A stretch of 54,913 nucleotides of DNA from Thermodesulfovibrionales bacterium (GCA_031082155.1 JAVHLL010000019.1:1-54913), one strand, 5' to 3'; shown: positions 8,102 through 17,051, numbered from the stretch's first letter. Translations and numbers: made by a program. The notes: generated from the sequence alone by a model not told the origin.

Positions 8102-9008
8102 ATCCTACCCGAATACCGTACTGACTATCGGCAACTTCGACGGTATCCATCTCGGACATCAGAAGATTCTCTCCATGGTCATGCAAGAGGCCCGCGCGCG
8201 CAAGGGCACACCGATGGTTATGACGTTCGACCCTCATCCCATGAAAGTGCTGGCCCCGGAACGGGATGTCCGCCTACTTATTACGTTCGAAGAGAAAGTG
8301 CGGCTGATGAAGAGTGCGGGGATCAGGGTGCTGCTCAGTATTCCTTTTACAAAGGAATTTGCGAACATGCTGCCTGACCAATTCATCACAGAGGTGCTGG
8401 CAAACAAGATCCGTGCAAAAGCAATCATTATCGGTTCTCAGTATGCCTTCGGGAAAAACAAGAGAGGCACGATCGATCTCCTGAGAAGACGCGGGGGGAA
8501 ATATGGCTTTACTGTCCATGCAGTTCGTCATGCAAAGGTTCACGGCCATATCGTAAGCAGCAGCAGTATAAGGACATTACTTATGAAAGGTGCGGTAAAG
8601 GAGGTATCGTTGTTCCTTGGAAGGGCTTATTCCATAGAGGGGAAAGTGATAAGGGGGAAAGGGAGGGGACAGAAGATGCTGCATATCCCTACCGCGAATA
8701 TCACCACGCCGGTCGAGATCTCACCAAAAGAAGGAGTATATGCGGTGAGAATCGGGTGGAAAGAAAATATTTTTAACGGAGTAGCCAATATCGGGAAAAA
8801 TCCCACCTTCGGAAATGCCGATGTGAGCTATGAGGTGCATATATTCAACTTTACCGGGAATCTTCTGGGCGAGAATCTCAGGATATATTTTATGGACAGG
8901 ATACGGAACGAACAGACTTTCCCGGATACTGAAAGCCTCGAAAAACAGATCAGAGAAGATATGAAACAGGCTGGGGCAATACTGAACACCCTGCATATGG
9001 ATAGGTAG
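8067..9008 (+). CDS. ribF: Bifunctional riboflavin kinase / FAD synthetase
   Basis: 313 residues, the usual length. It makes FMN from riboflavin and then FAD from FMN. The N-terminal nucleotidyltransferase domain shows TIGNFDGIHLGHQKIL (residues about 20-35), VMTFDPHP near 53 and the segment KAIIIGSQYAFGKNKRG near 118. The C-terminal riboflavin kinase domain shows VIRGKGRGQKMLHIPTANI (about 193-211), GVYAVRI, and GVANIGKNPTF near 237. The ATG lies inside the end of coaE. No FMN riboswitch precedes it, so flavin feedback at RNA level is not indicated. Confidence 0.95.
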   Translation: MEIISGLGNFNKSYPNTVLTIGNFDGIHLGHQKILSMVMQEARARKGTPMVMTFDPHPMKVLAPERDVRLLITFEEKVRLMKSAGIRVLLSIPFTKEFANMLPDQFITEVLANKIRAKAIIIGSQYAFGKNKRGTIDLLRRRGGKYGFTVHAVRHAKVHGHIVSSSSIRTLLMKGAVKEVSLFLGRAYSIEGKVIRGKGRGQKMLHIPTANITTPVEISPKEGVYAVRIGWKENIFNGVANIGKNPTFGNADVSYEVHIFNFTGNLLGENLRIYFMDRIRNEQTFPDTESLEKQIREDMKQAGAILNTLHMDR

Positions 9009-9125
9009 AAATCCTTCAACCCTGCAAAATATCTGGCAGGGGAACGCATTTACAGTCCTCCGGGAGCAATTCCGAAAGAGTTCTGCAATAAAATTGCCCG
9101 ATGCCCACTACCTCAATAGAATATG

Positions 9126-9155
9126 TTGATAAAAAGAGAGAAAATAGATTATTAT
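9126..9155 (+). promoter_or_regulatory. Promoter of rpmE
   Basis: TTGATA at 9126-9131 and TATTAT at 9150-9155, with an 18-base spacer, lie about 30 bases before the rpmE start in an AT-rich stretch. The alternative -10 TATAAA lies at 9153-9158. Confidence 0.5.
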
Positions 9156-9186
9156 AAAATTTAACTTCATTCTAGGAGGAAAAACG

Positions 9187-9408
9187 GTGAAAGAAGGTAT
9201 TCATCCCGCATACAAAGAGGTCATGGTGACCTGTGCCTGCGGCGAAACGTTCAAGACGCAATCAACAAGACAGAACATCAAAGTGGACATCTGTTCGAAA
9301 TGTCATCCCTTTTTTACCGGGAAACAGAAGATCGTTGATGCCGAGGGAAGGGTCGAGAAGTTCAAGAAAAAATACGCGAAATCCGCTTTGGCAAGCCAGG
9401 GAAAGTAG
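9187..9408 (+). CDS. rpmE: 50S ribosomal protein L31 (zinc-binding form)
   Basis: 73 residues, a normal L31. It bridges the two ribosomal subunits. The zinc-ligand form is kept: [14 protein letters not shown] has a CxC pair and [15 protein letters not shown] has a CxxC pair. It starts with GTG after AGGAGGA at about 9175-9181. The gene is monocistronic, with its own promoter and a strong terminator directly after it. Zinc-dependent L31 is often replaced by a cysteine-free paralogue under zinc starvation; no such paralogue lies in this window. Confidence 0.96.
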   Translation: MKEGIHPAYKEVMVTCACGETFKTQSTRQNIKVDICSKCHPFFTGKQKIVDAEGRVEKFKKKYAKSALASQGK

Positions 9409-9419
9409 ATACAGAAAGG

Positions 9420-9464
9420 AAAAAAGTCGTTAGTCATCCTGAATATGACTAACGACTTTTTTTT
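9420..9464 (+). terminator. Rho-independent terminator after rpmE
   Basis: A perfect stem with arms at about 9420-9436 and 9446-9462 (core AAGTCGTTAGTCA / TGACTAACGACTT), a nine-base loop and a run of eight T. The A-run on the left would make it work on the other strand too. Confidence 0.95.
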
Positions 9465-9476
9465 GAACTCATACCC

Positions 9477-10355
9477 ATGAAAAATATTGGCGGACAGGCA
9501 GTTATCGAAGGTGTGATGATGAAGGGGAAAAAGGGCTGGACCGTTGCCGTAAGAAGCCCGCAAGGGGATATCCATGTCAAAAAGGAGCGCCTCACTGAAC
9601 TTCCTAAATTATTGCAGCTCCCTGTCATACGTGGCTTCATCGCCCTGTTTCATGCGCTCTTCCTCGGTATACAGGCAATTGAATTCTCCGCAAACAAGGC
9701 GTATGAAGAAGAGAGCGGAGAGAACCTGAGTCCTCTCACGCTCGGGCTAACCATAGGGTTTTCGCTCATTCTTGGAATCGCATTATTTATCCTGCTTCCC
9801 TTATATCTCACCAAACTTTTAGGTATCGTCTTTGCCGCTGTTGACAGAAGTTCATTTTACTTCAATCTTGTAGACGGAGTTATCAGGGTGCTCGTTTTCC
9901 TTCTCTACATCATTGCCGTCGGAACGTGGAAGGACATGCGAAGGATTTTCGAATACCATGGTGCAGAGCATAAAGTCATTCATGCCTATGAAAGCGGCAA
10001 AGGGATGACGATCGAAAATATCAAAGGAAACAGCCCTCTCCATCCCCGGTGCGGAACAAGCTTCCTCCTCATAGTAATGGTGGTAAGTATCTTTACCTTC
10101 TCCTTCATACCACAGGAATGGTCGTTCCTCTTTAAATTTCTTTCGCGTATCGTGCTCATCCCTTTCATTGCAGGCCTTTCCTATGAATTTCTGAAACTCT
10201 CCGCGCGCATGAAACAGAATGCGGTCATGCATCTCCTGATACTCCCCGGGCTTTTTTTACAGAGGCTCACCACAAGAGAACCCGACGAAGCCCAGATCGA
10301 GGTTGCCCTGAGGGCGCTTGAGGAAGTGCTGCTCATCGAGGACCCAAATGCGTGA
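9477..10355 (+). CDS. DUF1385 family membrane protein
   Basis: 292 residues. The N-terminus [14 protein letters not shown] is the signature of the DUF1385 (YqhQ-like) family. Hydrophobic segments lie at about 80-115 (two helices), 128-145, 190-212 and 218-235. [16 protein letters not shown] (about 160-175) and [13 protein letters not shown] (about 185-197) are conserved family motifs with histidines and one cysteine. The biochemical role is unknown to me. The gene often lies between rpmE and prfA, as here, and its stop overlaps prfA by eight bases. Confidence 0.88.
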   Translation: MKNIGGQAVIEGVMMKGKKGWTVAVRSPQGDIHVKKERLTELPKLLQLPVIRGFIALFHALFLGIQAIEFSANKAYEEESGENLSPLTLGLTIGFSLILGIALFILLPLYLTKLLGIVFAAVDRSSFYFNLVDGVIRVLVFLLYIIAVGTWKDMRRIFEYHGAEHKVIHAYESGKGMTIENIKGNSPLHPRCGTSFLLIVMVVSIFTFSFIPQEWSFLFKFLSRIVLIPFIAGLSYEFLKLSARMKQNAVMHLLILPGLFLQRLTTREPDEAQIEVALRALEEVLLIEDPNA

Positions 10356-11409
10356 GAAGCTCAAAGCCATAGAGGATAAATATGAGGAATTGACCAAACT
10401 CCTTATGGACCCCGCGGTTCTTTCAAACCATACTGAACTCCAGAAATATTCGAAGGAACAGTCAGCGCTTGAGCCCCTGGTCGGGAAGATCAGGCAATAC
10501 ATGAAAATTCTCTCCGGTATCGAGGAAACCGAGGAACTGCTCAAGGGAGAAGATAAAGATATCCATGAGCTCGCGAATACTGAACTGAATGAACTCAGGG
10601 GACAAAAACCTTCAATTGAGGAAGAACTCAAGATCATGCTTCTTCCGAAAGACCCGCGGGATGAGCGGAATGTCTTTCTTGAGATCCGTGCAGGCACTGG
10701 TGGGGAAGAGGCAGCCTTATTCGCTTCCAATCTCCTGAGGATGTACCTGAAATATGCCGAACAGAAAAGGTGGAAGGTCGAAACAATCGATATGAACACC
10801 ACAGGACTCGGCGGCATCAAGGAAGTGATCATTTCAATACAGGGGAAAAATGCCTATAGCAGGCTCAAATACGAAAGCGGGGTGCACCGGGTCCAGAGGG
10901 TGCCGCTTACCGAGGCTTCCGGAAGAATTCATACCTCAGCTGCGACAGTCGCAGTTCTCCCGGAGGCTGAAGAGGTTGATATCAGGATTGAGGAAAAAGA
11001 CTTGAGAATAGACACTTTCTGTTCTTCCGGACCAGGAGGCCAAGGGGTGAACACTACCTATTCAGCCGTCAGGATTGTCCATATTCCAACAGGGCTCGTT
11101 GTACAATGCCAGGACGAACGGTCCCAGATTAAGAATAGGGAAAAGGCCATGAAGGTCCTCCGTTCGAGACTCTATGAGAACGAGCTGGAGCGGCAGGAAA
11201 AAGAGAGGGCTTCCACACGAAAAGGCCAGGTCGGTACCGGAGACAGGAGCGAAAAGATACGAACGTATAATTTTCCTCAGAATCGTGTTACCGATCACCG
11301 GATAGGGTTCACGCTTCATAAACTTGACCGGGTGCTCGAAGGGGATATTGAAGAAATAATCGAAAATCTCATCGCTCACTATCAGGCAGAGAGACTGAAA
11401 GAGCTTTAA
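10348..11409 (+). CDS. prfA: Peptide chain release factor 1
   Basis: 353 residues. RF1 reads UAA and UAG and triggers peptide release. The GGQ loop that enters the peptidyl-transferase centre reads [17 protein letters not shown] (about residue 228). The codon-reading tripeptide is PLT within [14 protein letters not shown], where PxT is typical of RF1 rather than RF2. [10 protein letters not shown] and the C-terminal [17 protein letters not shown] also match. ATG 10348 lies within the end of the DUF1385 gene; a longer upstream frame is not needed. The prmC methylase gene that often follows prfA is absent here. Confidence 0.96.
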   Translation: MREKLKAIEDKYEELTKLLMDPAVLSNHTELQKYSKEQSALEPLVGKIRQYMKILSGIEETEELLKGEDKDIHELANTELNELRGQKPSIEEELKIMLLPKDPRDERNVFLEIRAGTGGEEAALFASNLLRMYLKYAEQKRWKVETIDMNTTGLGGIKEVIISIQGKNAYSRLKYESGVHRVQRVPLTEASGRIHTSAATVAVLPEAEEVDIRIEEKDLRIDTFCSSGPGGQGVNTTYSAVRIVHIPTGLVVQCQDERSQIKNREKAMKVLRSRLYENELERQEKERASTRKGQVGTGDRSEKIRTYNFPQNRVTDHRIGFTLHKLDRVLEGDIEEIIENLIAHYQAERLKEL

Positions 11410-11568
11410 CAGCCCTTGCTCATGACACATTCGAGGTTGCCTTGTAAATAGGAAACTTTTATTATAAGATATAGGCGCAACGTGCGGAAAAGTATGCCGG
11501 GATATCCCTATTCCGGCGGTTTTTTGATCAAATATGCTTATAAAGTCAAACCAAGGAAGGCGGTAACT

Positions 11569-12354
11569 ATGGCAAGAAGACAGAATAATTTCATTTCTCT
11601 CATTATTTTAGCATTGTGTATCCTTACACTTCCGGCGCTCTCCTGTTCAGCCGACAAGAAAGAAGCTTCATCAAATCTCAGCAAAGACGAAGCCGTGACA
11701 TTGCTGAAAGAACTTGCGCCGAACATTACAGTCCTTGAAGTCGGACCAAGCGCTGTCGAAGGTCTATGGGAAGTTGCGGTCGAGTCAAATGGCAAAAAGG
11801 CTGTCGTGTATATTGATTCTTCAAAAAAATACATGGTTCAAGGGTCCATTATCAATTTACAAGCAAGAACAAATCTGACGCAGGAAAGGTTCAATGAACT
11901 CAATAAGATCGATCTTTCGCTTGTTCCTCTCGACGATGCCGTTATAATGGGTGCAAAAGATGCGTCAATCAGGGTTATCGTGTTTACCGACCCCGACTGT
12001 CCTTATTGCGTGAAACTGCATCAGGAGGCGAAGAAAGTTATAGAAAAACGGAAAGACATTGTTTTCTTCGTAAAGTTGTTCCCCCTGAAAATGCATCCCG
12101 ATGCTTATGACAAGGCAAAGGCTATTGTCTGCGAAAAATCATCTCTTGCACTTCTCAATGACGTGTTTGACAAAAAACAGATCTCGAAACCGAAGTGTGA
12201 AACAAAGGTCATCGACGAGAATATAAAACTTGCTGAAAAACTCGGCATTACCGGCACCCCGGCAATGATTCTCCCGAATGGCATCCTTGTTCCCGGCTAC
12301 AAAGAAGCCGATGCACTCATTGAACTGATTGACAAATCTGCCATGAAAAAGTAG
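11569..12354 (+). CDS. DsbC/DsbG-like thiol:disulfide isomerase, probable lipoprotein
   Basis: 261 residues. A signal peptide (about 8-27) ends at LSC, a possible lipobox, so the protein is probably periplasmic and perhaps lipid-anchored. Residues 40-120 resemble the cystatin-like dimerisation region of DsbC (ELAPNITVLEVGPSAVEGLWEV, AVVYIDSSKKYMVQGSII). The thioredoxin domain starts near residue 130 and carries the active site DPDCPYCVKLHQE and the cis-proline segment ITGTPAMILPNG. A second cysteine pair (IVCEKSS and KPKCE) also resembles DsbC. It probably reshuffles disulfides in exported proteins, which fits a cell making multihaem cytochromes. ATG 11569 follows AAGGAAGG at 11553-11560. Confidence 0.85.
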   Translation: MARRQNNFISLIILALCILTLPALSCSADKKEASSNLSKDEAVTLLKELAPNITVLEVGPSAVEGLWEVAVESNGKKAVVYIDSSKKYMVQGSIINLQARTNLTQERFNELNKIDLSLVPLDDAVIMGAKDASIRVIVFTDPDCPYCVKLHQEAKKVIEKRKDIVFFVKLFPLKMHPDAYDKAKAIVCEKSSLALLNDVFDKKQISKPKCETKVIDENIKLAEKLGITGTPAMILPNGILVPGYKEADALIELIDKSAMKK

Positions 12355-12465
12355 CCTGCGGATTACCTGCACAAAGACAGGAAATTTAGCTTTTTATTTA
12401 TTTGATTGCTTTGTTTCAGGGGGTCTTACCTTAAAACTGCAGAGTCCTATGCTGTTTCGCTCATA

Positions 12466-12494
12466 GTTAGCCCTCTCTGTCAGAGAGGGCTAAC
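12466..12494. repeat. 29-bp perfect palindrome
   Basis: GTTAGCCCTCTCTG at 12466-12479 is followed, after one T, by its exact reverse complement at 12481-12494. As RNA it would fold into a stem of about 12 bp with a tight loop. No T-run follows on the plus strand (CTCACTCC), so it is not a standard terminator for the DsbC-like gene. A protein-binding site or processing hairpin is equally possible. Confidence 0.7.
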
Positions 12495-12674
12495 CTCACT
12501 CCTCGCAGCATTTATACTGTCTCCCGCATCCTCCAATCCTTTCTCTGATCTTTTATATTCATAAGCTGTGATCATTCAATACAGTGGATGGAGTATTCAT
12601 AAAGGAAATTCAGGAATACTATAGGCTAACCAGAGGAATGAATTCTTGCGACGATACAGACGGTGGGAAAAACA

Positions 12675-12703
12675 TTGACAATTATTTATCAATTGCTTAA
12701 TAT
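12675..12703 (+). promoter_or_regulatory. Sigma-70-type promoter of the receiver gene
   Basis: TTGACA at 12675-12680 and TAATAT at 12698-12703, with a 17-base spacer. The GTG start lies 18 bases further on, after AGGGTG. Confidence 0.7.
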
Positions 12704-12721
12704 TTTGCTAAGGGTGAAAAG

Positions 12722-13090
12722 GTGCTGAAGAAAATATTAATAGTTGAGGATAATGATAACAGCCTGAAGCTTTTCAGTACCTTATTGAAATGCAGTGGCT
12801 ATCAAACCCTTGAAGCACGAACCAGCAGCGATGCAATCCTGCTTGCCAGACAGGAAAAACCTCACCTCATCCTTCTCGACATCCGTCTCTCTCTCCTGAA
12901 CAGGTTCGAAACATTAAAAATGCTCAGCAATGAACCTTCTACAAAACACATACCCTCTATCGCAATCACCACGAACCCTGTCGACGGACAAAGAGAAGAG
13001 ATTGTGAAACTCGGTTTTGCAGACTGCATTTCCAGGCAGATTAATGTCAAAGATTTTATGGATGTCATAGAGAGACATCTGCGCAGTTAA
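12722..13090 (+). CDS. Single-domain response regulator (divergent receiver)
   Basis: 122 residues, a stand-alone receiver domain. The acidic pair is present in LIVEDNDN (about residues 7-14), and the phospho-acceptor Asp is in LILLDIRL (about 53). The switch residue is in SIAITTNP (about 82). The conserved lysine of the final loop (usually KP) is replaced, because the segment reads CISRQINVKDF. The helix after the Asp is also unusual (LSLLNRFETLKML rather than a GxDGFE type). No output domain and no histidine kinase lie nearby. It starts with GTG 12722, behind a good promoter. It may be phosphorylated by a distant kinase or act as a non-canonical receiver. Confidence 0.85.
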   Translation: MLKKILIVEDNDNSLKLFSTLLKCSGYQTLEARTSSDAILLARQEKPHLILLDIRLSLLNRFETLKMLSNEPSTKHIPSIAITTNPVDGQREEIVKLGFADCISRQINVKDFMDVIERHLRS

Positions 13091-13195
13091 GTAACGGCCA
13101 CTGATCCAAACCGCCCTGAATATCTTACAGACCTCTGCGAAGTGCAGAGGGAGGCAGCTTTCCTGTTCACCTGCGGGGTTATCTCTCTTCATAGG

Positions 13196-15856
13196 TTACC
13201 AAGAAGGCTTGAATTTATGTAAGAGAACTTTCCTTGCCTCTTCTGCGGCCAGGAGAACCACGCTGAAAGGCAAAAGAAGCAGCCAGACCGTTACAGACAG
13301 CGGCGCTGTGCCGAAGAGTCTGTTTCCAAGCGGATGATATACAATAAATATCTGGAGAAACAGTTCTGCCAGGATACCGGCAAAGATGAGCTTATTCGAG
13401 AAAAATCCTATGCTGAACACAGACTCAATGGATGACCTGCAGGCAAAAACATTCCCTATTTGTGTAATGACAATCGCGGTGAGACACGCTGTTGTTGCCT
13501 GAAGGTAAAGCGTGTCGGTTTGAGGGAGCGTGGTTCCCCAAATCCATCCGCCTCCGTGCAGAACCCAGAAGAAACCGAACATGCAAGCTGCCGCTTCGAT
13601 AGGGCCAAGGAAGAGATATGCCTTTGTAATCAAGGGAATATTTAGCAGACGTTCCTGCAATTTCCTCGGCGGCTGTTTCATTATTCCCGGAGTCGGTTTT
13701 TCAGCGCCGAGCGCTAACGAGGGGAGCATATCAGTCCCAAGGTCAACGGCAAGTATTTGAATTACGGTGAGAGGCAGCGGAATACTAAACAGGATATATG
13801 CCAGATAAGGAACAGCTTCCGGAATATTTGAAGCAAAAATATAGGTGATAAACTTCTTTATATTTTCATACACCGTCCTTCCCTCTTCAATCGCATTCAC
13901 AATCGTTGCAAAATTGTCATCCAGGAGAATCATATCTGAAGCTTCTTTTGCGACATCTGTTCCGGAGACCCCCATTGCTATTCCGATATCTGCCTTTTTC
14001 AATGCTGGGGCATCATTCACTCCGTCACCCGTTACTGCGACAATCTCTCCTTCCTCTTTTAAAATGGAAACGACCCTCATCTTGTGCTTAGGTGAAACCC
14101 GTGCAAAGATAACTTCTTTCGCTGAAAGACTCTTTCGCAGATCCTCGTCTCTCAGGAAATCCATTTCGCTTCCTTCTATCACAAGAGGGTTCCCTTTGAC
14201 CAATCCTGTTTCTCTGGCAATCGCAACCGCAGTTCTCTCCGCATCACCTGTCATCATGATTATCTTTATCCCTGCCTCGCCGCATTTCCTGATTGCTTCA
14301 GCGACTTCAGGTCTTGGGGGATCTTCCATACCAATGAGACCTGCAAAAACCATATTGTTCTCAATATGACCGGCGTTTAACTTGCCGGCTTCGTTCCGCT
14401 CAATGTCTCTGTAACAGAACGCCAGGACTCTCAAGCCCTTGTCCATCATGGCATGGCTTGCAGCGCGAATTTTGTTCCCGATATCCTCAGTAAGAGGCAT
14501 TTTCTCCTCTCTCACCAGGACATGATCACATGACAGTAAAATTATTTCGGCAGCCCCTTTTGAGAAGGCGGCAGTTTTTCCTTTGAACGTATTCAATGTT
14601 GTCATTTTTTTCCTTTCTGCATCGAAAGGTATCTCCTGTACCCGTTCTGAAAGAAAGTCACCTGCCTTATCTCTTGCGAACTGAAAGAGTGCAACCTCGG
14701 TCGGATCACCTTTATAGTGTCCGTCAATCAGTCGTGCGTTGTTGCAGAGATACGCTGTCCTGAGGAGCATATGTGCATCATCTTTTTGTATATCCCCGGC
14801 GTCAATTAATTCATCGTTCACCCATACCTTCGCAACAGCCATTTCATTCTGTGTCAGGGTACCGGTTTTATCCGTACATATTACTGTTACCGCCCCCAGT
14901 GTCTCGACTGACGGGAGGTTTTTTATCAATGCCTTTCTTTTTGCCATCCTCTGACTCCCCATGGCAAGAGAAAGTGTCATTGTCGGAAGCAATCCCTCGG
15001 GAATAAGCGCCACGGTTATGCCGATCGCAAAGATGAAATTGTCCCAGAAATTCCTTCCGATCAGGAAACCGATTGAAAAAAAGAAGATACCCACCGCTGC
15101 GGCTATGGCGGCTACAAGCCTTGTCGCCTTTACGATTTCTTTCTGAAGCGGGCTGAGCCCTGACTCAACAGCACTCGTAAGATGCGCAATGCGACCGAAC
15201 TCTGTGGACATACCGGTTGCAAACACTACAGCCTTTCCCGATCCGCTCACCACCGTTGTACCTGCGAAGGCGATATTCGGACTCTCGATAGACTCGCCGT
15301 GAAACGCTGCGTGATCCCTTAAGAGGGGCTCCGACTCACCGGTAAGCGGGGCATGATTTACTTTCAGTTCATGAGTCTCTACCAGACGCGCATCCGCAGG
15401 GATTTTATCTCCTTCGGTGAGCAGCATAATATCGCCGGGGACAATATCCCGTGCAGAGATTTCTTCCTCTTTTCCGTTTCTGAGTGCCCTAACTGAGAAA
15501 GGGAGAAGTTTTTTGAGGGCTGCAAGGGCCTTTTCAGCCCGGTATTCCTGAATAAAGGTGAAGACTGCGTTGATAAATATGACAGCAATAATCGCAATGC
15601 CGAGAGTCAGCATCCCCTCGCCGGGGTGGAGCAATTCCGACAGGAAGCTCATGGCTGCAGCTATCCAGAGGAGTATCGCCAGAAAATGTGTGAACTGGAA
15701 AAAAAATCTTAAGAAAAGAGGCTTTCTTCGTACCTCTTTTATTTCATTGTATCCATATTCCCTGAGTCGTGTTCGAGCCTCTTCAATTGCAAGACCAGTG
15801 TGAGACGTGAGGAGTGCATGAAAGACCTCTTCTTTCTCAAGATTATGGATCTTCAT
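13196..15856 (-). CDS. Cation-transporting P-type ATPase, type IIC-like
   Basis: 886 residues, a full P2-type ATPase in the inner membrane. Visible parts are the N-terminal cation-ATPase domain, the actuator motif LTGES (171-175), the phosphorylation motif DKTGT (329-333), the nucleotide-binding KGDPTE and FSKGA segments, and the hinge TGDGVNDAP (609-617). There are about ten membrane helices. Ion-site segments read PEGLLPT in helix 4 (286-292), SNIPE in helix 5 (676-680) and DLGTDMLPS in helix 6 (705-713). These resemble Na,K- and H,K-ATPase alpha chains (PEGLLAT, SNIPE, DLGTDMVPA) more than SERCA-type pumps. A monovalent-cation substrate is therefore likely, but not proven. The start overlaps the end of the universal stress gene by four bases. 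Confidence 0.92.
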   Translation of the reverse strand: MKIHNLEKEEVFHALLTSHTGLAIEEARTRLREYGYNEIKEVRRKPLFLRFFFQFTHFLAILLWIAAAMSFLSELLHPGEGMLTLGIAIIAVIFINAVFTFIQEYRAEKALAALKKLLPFSVRALRNGKEEEISARDIVPGDIMLLTEGDKIPADARLVETHELKVNHAPLTGESEPLLRDHAAFHGESIESPNIAFAGTTVVSGSGKAVVFATGMSTEFGRIAHLTSAVESGLSPLQKEIVKATRLVAAIAAAVGIFFFSIGFLIGRNFWDNFIFAIGITVALIPEGLLPTMTLSLAMGSQRMAKRKALIKNLPSVETLGAVTVICTDKTGTLTQNEMAVAKVWVNDELIDAGDIQKDDAHMLLRTAYLCNNARLIDGHYKGDPTEVALFQFARDKAGDFLSERVQEIPFDAERKKMTTLNTFKGKTAAFSKGAAEIILLSCDHVLVREEKMPLTEDIGNKIRAASHAMMDKGLRVLAFCYRDIERNEAGKLNAGHIENNMVFAGLIGMEDPPRPEVAEAIRKCGEAGIKIIMMTGDAERTAVAIARETGLVKGNPLVIEGSEMDFLRDEDLRKSLSAKEVIFARVSPKHKMRVVSILKEEGEIVAVTGDGVNDAPALKKADIGIAMGVSGTDVAKEASDMILLDDNFATIVNAIEEGRTVYENIKKFITYIFASNIPEAVPYLAYILFSIPLPLTVIQILAVDLGTDMLPSLALGAEKPTPGIMKQPPRKLQERLLNIPLITKAYLFLGPIEAAACMFGFFWVLHGGGWIWGTTLPQTDTLYLQATTACLTAIVITQIGNVFACRSSIESVFSIGFFSNKLIFAGILAELFLQIFIVYHPLGNRLFGTAPLSVTVWLLLLPFSVVLLAAEEARKVLLHKFKPSW

Positions 15857-16695
15857 GAATGCAGGCGTCCCGGCCTGAGGATAATAAGATTGCAGGGAGT
15901 CTCCCTGAGGACTTCCTCAACCGGATTGCCGCGTATAATACTTGTCAGGATGCTCCGCTCACTTGCACCCATCACAATGAGATCGTTCCGCTTATGCGCC
16001 GCTTCTATGGTAATCGCTCTTGAAACAACCCCGTACCCTGACTTTTTCTCATAGCTGATTTTATATTTGTGGAGGCAATCGGTGAACTGTTCTATGTCTT
16101 TCGGGACATGTTCTTCCCTCTCCGACGACTTCAGCAGTGTTTCTCCATGGAAGAAACTGGTTATCGGTTTATGCAGATGAAAGAGTGTCACCGAAGCATT
16201 GAAGGCCTCTGCGAGCTTTGCGACAAAACACGACCGTTCATCAAGAGAAGTCAACTGTCCCCTCAGCGGAACAAGGATGTTCTTCGGATATCCTTTCGAA
16301 AGCCGGACTATCCGCACGAGTGCGACGGAGCAAGGCAGTTTTACCATAAATTCCCTTGAGAGGGTCCTCACAAAATATCTCTTCTCGCGATATTCCCGCC
16401 GTGTCGCAGCAAACACGATATCTATCGAATCCCTCCGTATAATGTCGGCTATCTTTTTCAGGGGATCTCCGCTCTCTGTGACGCTTTCGACCTCGATATC
16501 CTGTTTCTGCGCCTGGATAAAAAGCCTTTCGAGAGCTGCATGCGCACGGGCAAATAAATCCTTGTCTTTTTTCTCTTCCGCGACAAAGACAAGGGAGAGT
16601 TTTGCCCGGCTTGATTGTGCAAGAGCTATGGCATACCGGGCCGCAATCTCCGAATTTGAATATTCATTCACTGCTGCAAGAATATTTTTGTACAT
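15853..16695 (-). CDS. Tandem universal stress protein
   Basis: 280 residues with two UspA-like domains. The first (1-130) starts YKNILAAVNEYSNSEIAARYA. The second (about 137-280) starts YPKNILVPLRGQLTSLDERS and ends with the nucleotide-binding motif DLIVMGASERSILTSIIRGNPVEEV read in two parts: the G-2x-G-9x-G-like VMGASERSI and the following GNPVEEVLRETPCNLIILR. The second domain probably binds ATP; the first lacks a clear motif. The gene is first in a two-gene operon with the P-type ATPase (four-base overlap), so it may modulate or sense for the pump. It has a good promoter with a -10 box eight bases from the ATG. Confidence 0.88.
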   Translation of the reverse strand: MYKNILAAVNEYSNSEIAARYAIALAQSSRAKLSLVFVAEEKKDKDLFARAHAALERLFIQAQKQDIEVESVTESGDPLKKIADIIRRDSIDIVFAATRREYREKRYFVRTLSREFMVKLPCSVALVRIVRLSKGYPKNILVPLRGQLTSLDERSCFVAKLAEAFNASVTLFHLHKPITSFFHGETLLKSSEREEHVPKDIEQFTDCLHKYKISYEKKSGYGVVSRAITIEAAHKRNDLIVMGASERSILTSIIRGNPVEEVLRETPCNLIILRPGRLHS

Positions 16696-16703
16696 ATACT
16701 GGC

Positions 16704-16732
16704 ATTATATCCGGTATCACGATGAAGGACAA
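16704..16732 (-). promoter_or_regulatory. Promoter of the universal stress/P-ATPase operon
   Basis: On the minus strand, TTGTCC (16732-16727) and TATAAT (16709-16704) are separated by 17 bases. The ATG at 16695 is only eight bases beyond the -10 box, so transcription should begin within one or two bases of the start codon. Confidence 0.7.
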
Positions 16733-16817
16733 GCAATGCAAAAGTCTCTTTATATATAATCCGATCAATGATATTGACATCACTGGTCGGTATTCCTGTC
16801 CGAATTAAACTCATAGA

Positions 16818-16979
16818 GGGATATGGTTCGGTTTCTGAAGAGAAATCACGGGTAACTTCGATAAGGCTGAAGACGAAGCGAAAGCCTCACGTATGAATTG
16901 AGTAAAACATTACAGTCAGATAAAGGTATGGATAAAAACAAAGATAGTTCAGCTCTCTTCAGAAATTGAGCCATATCCC
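16818..16979. repeat. 162-bp element with 26-bp inverted ends
   Basis: The 26 bases at 16818-16843 (starting GGGATATGG, ending TGAAGAGA) pair with 16954-16979 (TCTCTTCA ... CCATATCCC), with 23 of 26 matching. The 110-base interior has a smaller hairpin near 16870-16895 (GGCT ... AGCC). CCCGTGAT at 16977-16984 is also complementary to ATCACGGG at 16845-16852, offering an alternative pairing. It could be a miniature transposon remnant or a structured RNA. Confidence 0.6.
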
Positions 16980-17040
16980 GTGATGTCCTCCAACATACCG
17001 AAGAGAGCGTAATCGGGAGATCGATTGCATAACGAAATGT

Positions 17041-17046
17041 TACAAT
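17041..17046 (+). promoter_or_regulatory. -10 box immediately before the heptosyltransferase fusion
   Basis: TACAAT at 17041-17046 is followed, after only five bases, by the ATG at 17052. No Shine-Dalgarno fits between. No -35 box stands out at the standard distance. Confidence 0.4.
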
Positions 17047-17051
17047 AACGC

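Larger units (their letters stand above)
12355..12721. other. Intergenic region before the receiver gene
   Basis: 367 bases without a gene. It holds a near-perfect palindrome centred at 12480 and, near its end, the promoter of the receiver gene; both are listed separately. Nothing else stands out. Confidence 0.6.
16696..17051. other. Divergent intergenic region between the stress operon and heptosyltransferase genes
   Basis: 356 bases without a gene. It contains the promoter of the universal stress gene, a 162-base element with 26-base inverted ends, and the -10 box of the heptosyltransferase gene. Each is listed separately. Short frames that cross it are not supported by codon pattern or a ribosome site. 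Confidence 0.6.

Noticed and set aside
9009-9125. CCCTGC ... GCAGGG hairpin after ribF as a terminator
   Set aside because: Only a six-base stem with a ten-base loop and no T-run, so the evidence is too weak.
10257-10832. A 191-codon frame opposite prfA
   Set aside because: Serine-rich antisense shadow; prfA is certain on the plus strand.
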